Below are positions 4,739 to 5,985 of a DNA stretch of 5,985 bases, one piece after another (position 1 is the stretch's first letter; every line of letters starts with the position of its first letter). Both the position numbers and the translations under genes were made by a program. This DNA comes from Rhodanobacteraceae bacterium (GTDB taxonomy: Bacteria > Pseudomonadota > Gammaproteobacteria > Xanthomonadales > Rhodanobacteraceae), in assembly GCA_025928735.1 (NCBI GenBank), contig JAICIW010000154.1, forward strand, positions 1 through 5,985, in the 5' to 3' direction. Below the pieces are notes generated by a model. That model was not told the origin of the DNA. It saw only the letters and a program-made list of their open reading frames with translations, and did no database searches.

Positions 4739-5985
4739 ATGAATCAGGCGTCGCTGCCCCGCCCCGAAGCCATACGTCTTGCCGTGATCGGCCTCGGTTA
4801 TGTCGGTCTCCCCTTGGCCGTCGGTTTCGGACGCAAGCTGCCGACCCTGGGGTTCGACGTCAACGCGGCGCGGATCGAAGAATTGAAGCAGCATCGCGAC
4901 CATACCTTGGAAGTGTCGCCCGAAGAATTGGGTTCGGCCACCCAGCTCGGCTTCAGTGGCGACATCGAGGATCTCAAGGGCTGCAATGTCTTCATCGTGT
5001 CGGTGCCGACGCCCGTTGGCCGCGGCAAGCGCCCCGACCTGACGCCGCTCAAGAGTGCCAGCACCACGGTTGGCCGCGCGATTGGCCGCGGCGGCGTGGC
5101 GATCTTCGAGTCCACCGTGTATCCGGGCGCGACCGAAGAGGTCTGCGTGCCAATCATCGAGGAAGAGTCGGGGCTGAAGTTCAACCAGGATTTTTACGCC
5201 GGCTACAGCCCGGAGCGGATCAACCCGGGCGACAAGGAGCACCGGCTCGACACCATCAAGAAGGTCACGTCCGGTTCGACGCCCGAGGTCGCCGATTTCG
5301 TGGATGATCTGTATCGGCGCGTTGTCAGCGCAGGCACCCACAAGGCTTCCAGCATCAAGGTGGCCGAGGCCGCGAAAGTGATCGAGAACACTCAGCGCGA
5401 CCTCAACATCGCGCTGATCAACGAGCTGGCGCTGATCTTCCACCGCCTGCACATCGACACCCTGGAGGTGCTGGAGGCCGCCGGCACCAAGTGGAACTTC
5501 CTGCCATTCCGGCCGGGCTTGGTCGGCGGCCACTGCATCGGCGTCGATCCGTATTACCTGACGCACAAGGCCCAGGAAATCGGCTACCACCCCGAGGTGA
5601 TCCTGGCCGGCCGCCGCATCAACGACGGCATGGGCCGGCACGTGGCCGAACGGGTGATCCGGCTGATGCTGCAAAAGCGCATCAACGTGGCCAGCGCCAA
5701 GGTGCTGGTGCTGGGGCTCACCTTCAAGGAGAACTGTCCGGACCTGCGCAACACGCGGGTCACCGACATCATCGACGAGTTCCGCGCCTGCCACGCCGAC
5801 ATCGATGTGTACGATCCCTGGGTCGACGCCGCCGAGGCGCACCGCGAATACGGCGTCGATGTGGTGGCGAAACCGGATCCCGGCAGCTACGACGCGATCG
5901 TGCTGGCGGTCGCGCATCACCAGTTCACGGACATGGGCGCGGTCGCGCTGCGTGCGCTGGGCAAACCCGATTGCGTCCTGTTCGA
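4739..5985 (+). CDS. tviB: UDP-N-acetylglucosamine/galactosamine 6-dehydrogenase, TviB/WbpO type (3' end outside window)
   Basis: This is a nucleotide-sugar dehydrogenase that oxidises C6 of a UDP-N-acetylhexosamine in two NAD+-dependent steps to the uronic acid, a precursor of Vi-like capsule, O-antigen or exopolysaccharide. The window holds 415 codons of a family protein of about 425 residues, so only the last ten or so are probably missing. Visible are the NAD-binding 'VIGLGYVGLPLAV' (16-28) with Asp40 in 'GFDVN', 'VPTPVGRGKRPDLTPL' (89-104), 'FESTVYPGATEE' (123-134), 'YSPERINPGD' (156-165), 'KVAEAAKVIENTQRDLNIALINE' (207-229) with conserved Lys213, the catalytic loop 'GGHCIGVDPYYL' (263-274) with Cys266 and Asp270, and the C-terminal UDP-binding domain 'VLVLGLTFKENCPDLRNTR' (322-340). 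'ENTQRDLNIALINE' and 'SKWNFLPFRPG'-like text (here TKWNFLPFRPG) point to the TviB/WbpO group rather than UDP-glucose dehydrogenase. GlcNAc versus GalNAc preference is not decided by sequence alone. Confidence 0.94.
   Translation, partial: MNQASLPRPEAIRLAVIGLGYVGLPLAVGFGRKLPTLGFDVNAARIEELKQHRDHTLEVSPEELGSATQLGFSGDIEDLKGCNVFIVSVPTPVGRGKRPDLTPLKSASTTVGRAIGRGGVAIFESTVYPGATEEVCVPIIEEESGLKFNQDFYAGYSPERINPGDKEHRLDTIKKVTSGSTPEVADFVDDLYRRVVSAGTHKASSIKVAEAAKVIENTQRDLNIALINELALIFHRLHIDTLEVLEAAGTKWNFLPFRPGLVGGHCIGVDPYYLTHKAQEIGYHPEVILAGRRINDGMGRHVAERVIRLMLQKRINVASAKVLVLGLTFKENCPDLRNTRVTDIIDEFRACHADIDVYDPWVDAAEAHREYGVDVVAKPDPGSYDAIVLAVAHHQFTDMGAVALRALGKPDCVLF

Noticed and set aside
4076..5920. A 614-codon open frame on the minus strand opposite the EamA and dehydrogenase genes
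   Set aside because: It is antisense to two well-supported genes, its translation is low-complexity His/Gln/Arg/Asp-rich text with no recognisable domain, and such mirror frames are expected in high-GC DNA.
1..5985. CRISPR arrays, tRNA genes, insertion-sequence ends or a BirA operator
   Set aside because: No spaced direct repeats, cloverleaf-type sequence, transposase or terminal inverted repeats were seen. A BirA site would be expected upstream of the first bio gene, which is outside the window.

Overview
The window is high-GC, densely packed bacterial chromosome and looks like a gammaproteobacterium of the Xanthomonadales (Rhodanobacteraceae/Xanthomonadaceae type). That placement is inferred from three things: the bioF-bioH-bioC gene order, a DUF3617 periplasmic protein, and a REP-like palindrome of the 'CCGGAATGACG' kind. 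No rRNA or other decisive marker is present. I see no tRNA, rRNA, CRISPR array, insertion sequence or phage gene.

Left part (1-2185, + strand): the end of a biotin operon. It holds the C-terminal part of bioF (8-amino-7-oxononanoate synthase), complete bioH (pimeloyl-ACP methyl ester esterase) and complete bioC (malonyl-ACP O-methyltransferase). BioC caps malonyl-ACP with a methyl ester so that fatty-acid synthesis can extend it, BioH removes the methyl group from pimeloyl-ACP methyl ester, and BioF condenses pimeloyl-ACP with alanine. bioH and bioC overlap by ATGA. The bioF-bioH junction carries a REP-like palindrome (445-502) that appears to supply the last nine codons and the stop of bioF.

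Middle part (2214-3646, - strand): a DUF72/YecE-family protein, convergent with bioC, and upstream of it on the same strand a small exported DUF3617 protein with four cysteines and a Met-rich segment. A small hairpin lies in the gap between them. Their functions are unknown.

Right part (3779-5985, + strand): a ten-TM EamA/DMT-family transporter, divergent from the DUF3617 gene across 132 bp. It is followed after 75 bp by a nearly complete nucleotide-sugar dehydrogenase of the TviB/WbpO type, which runs off the window. The latter makes a UDP-hexosaminuronic acid and usually belongs to a surface-polysaccharide cluster, so the window probably ends at the start of such a cluster.

The gene content is mostly ordinary. 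The best candidate for something unusual is the palindrome inside the biotin operon. I do not see a convincing new multi-gene system here.
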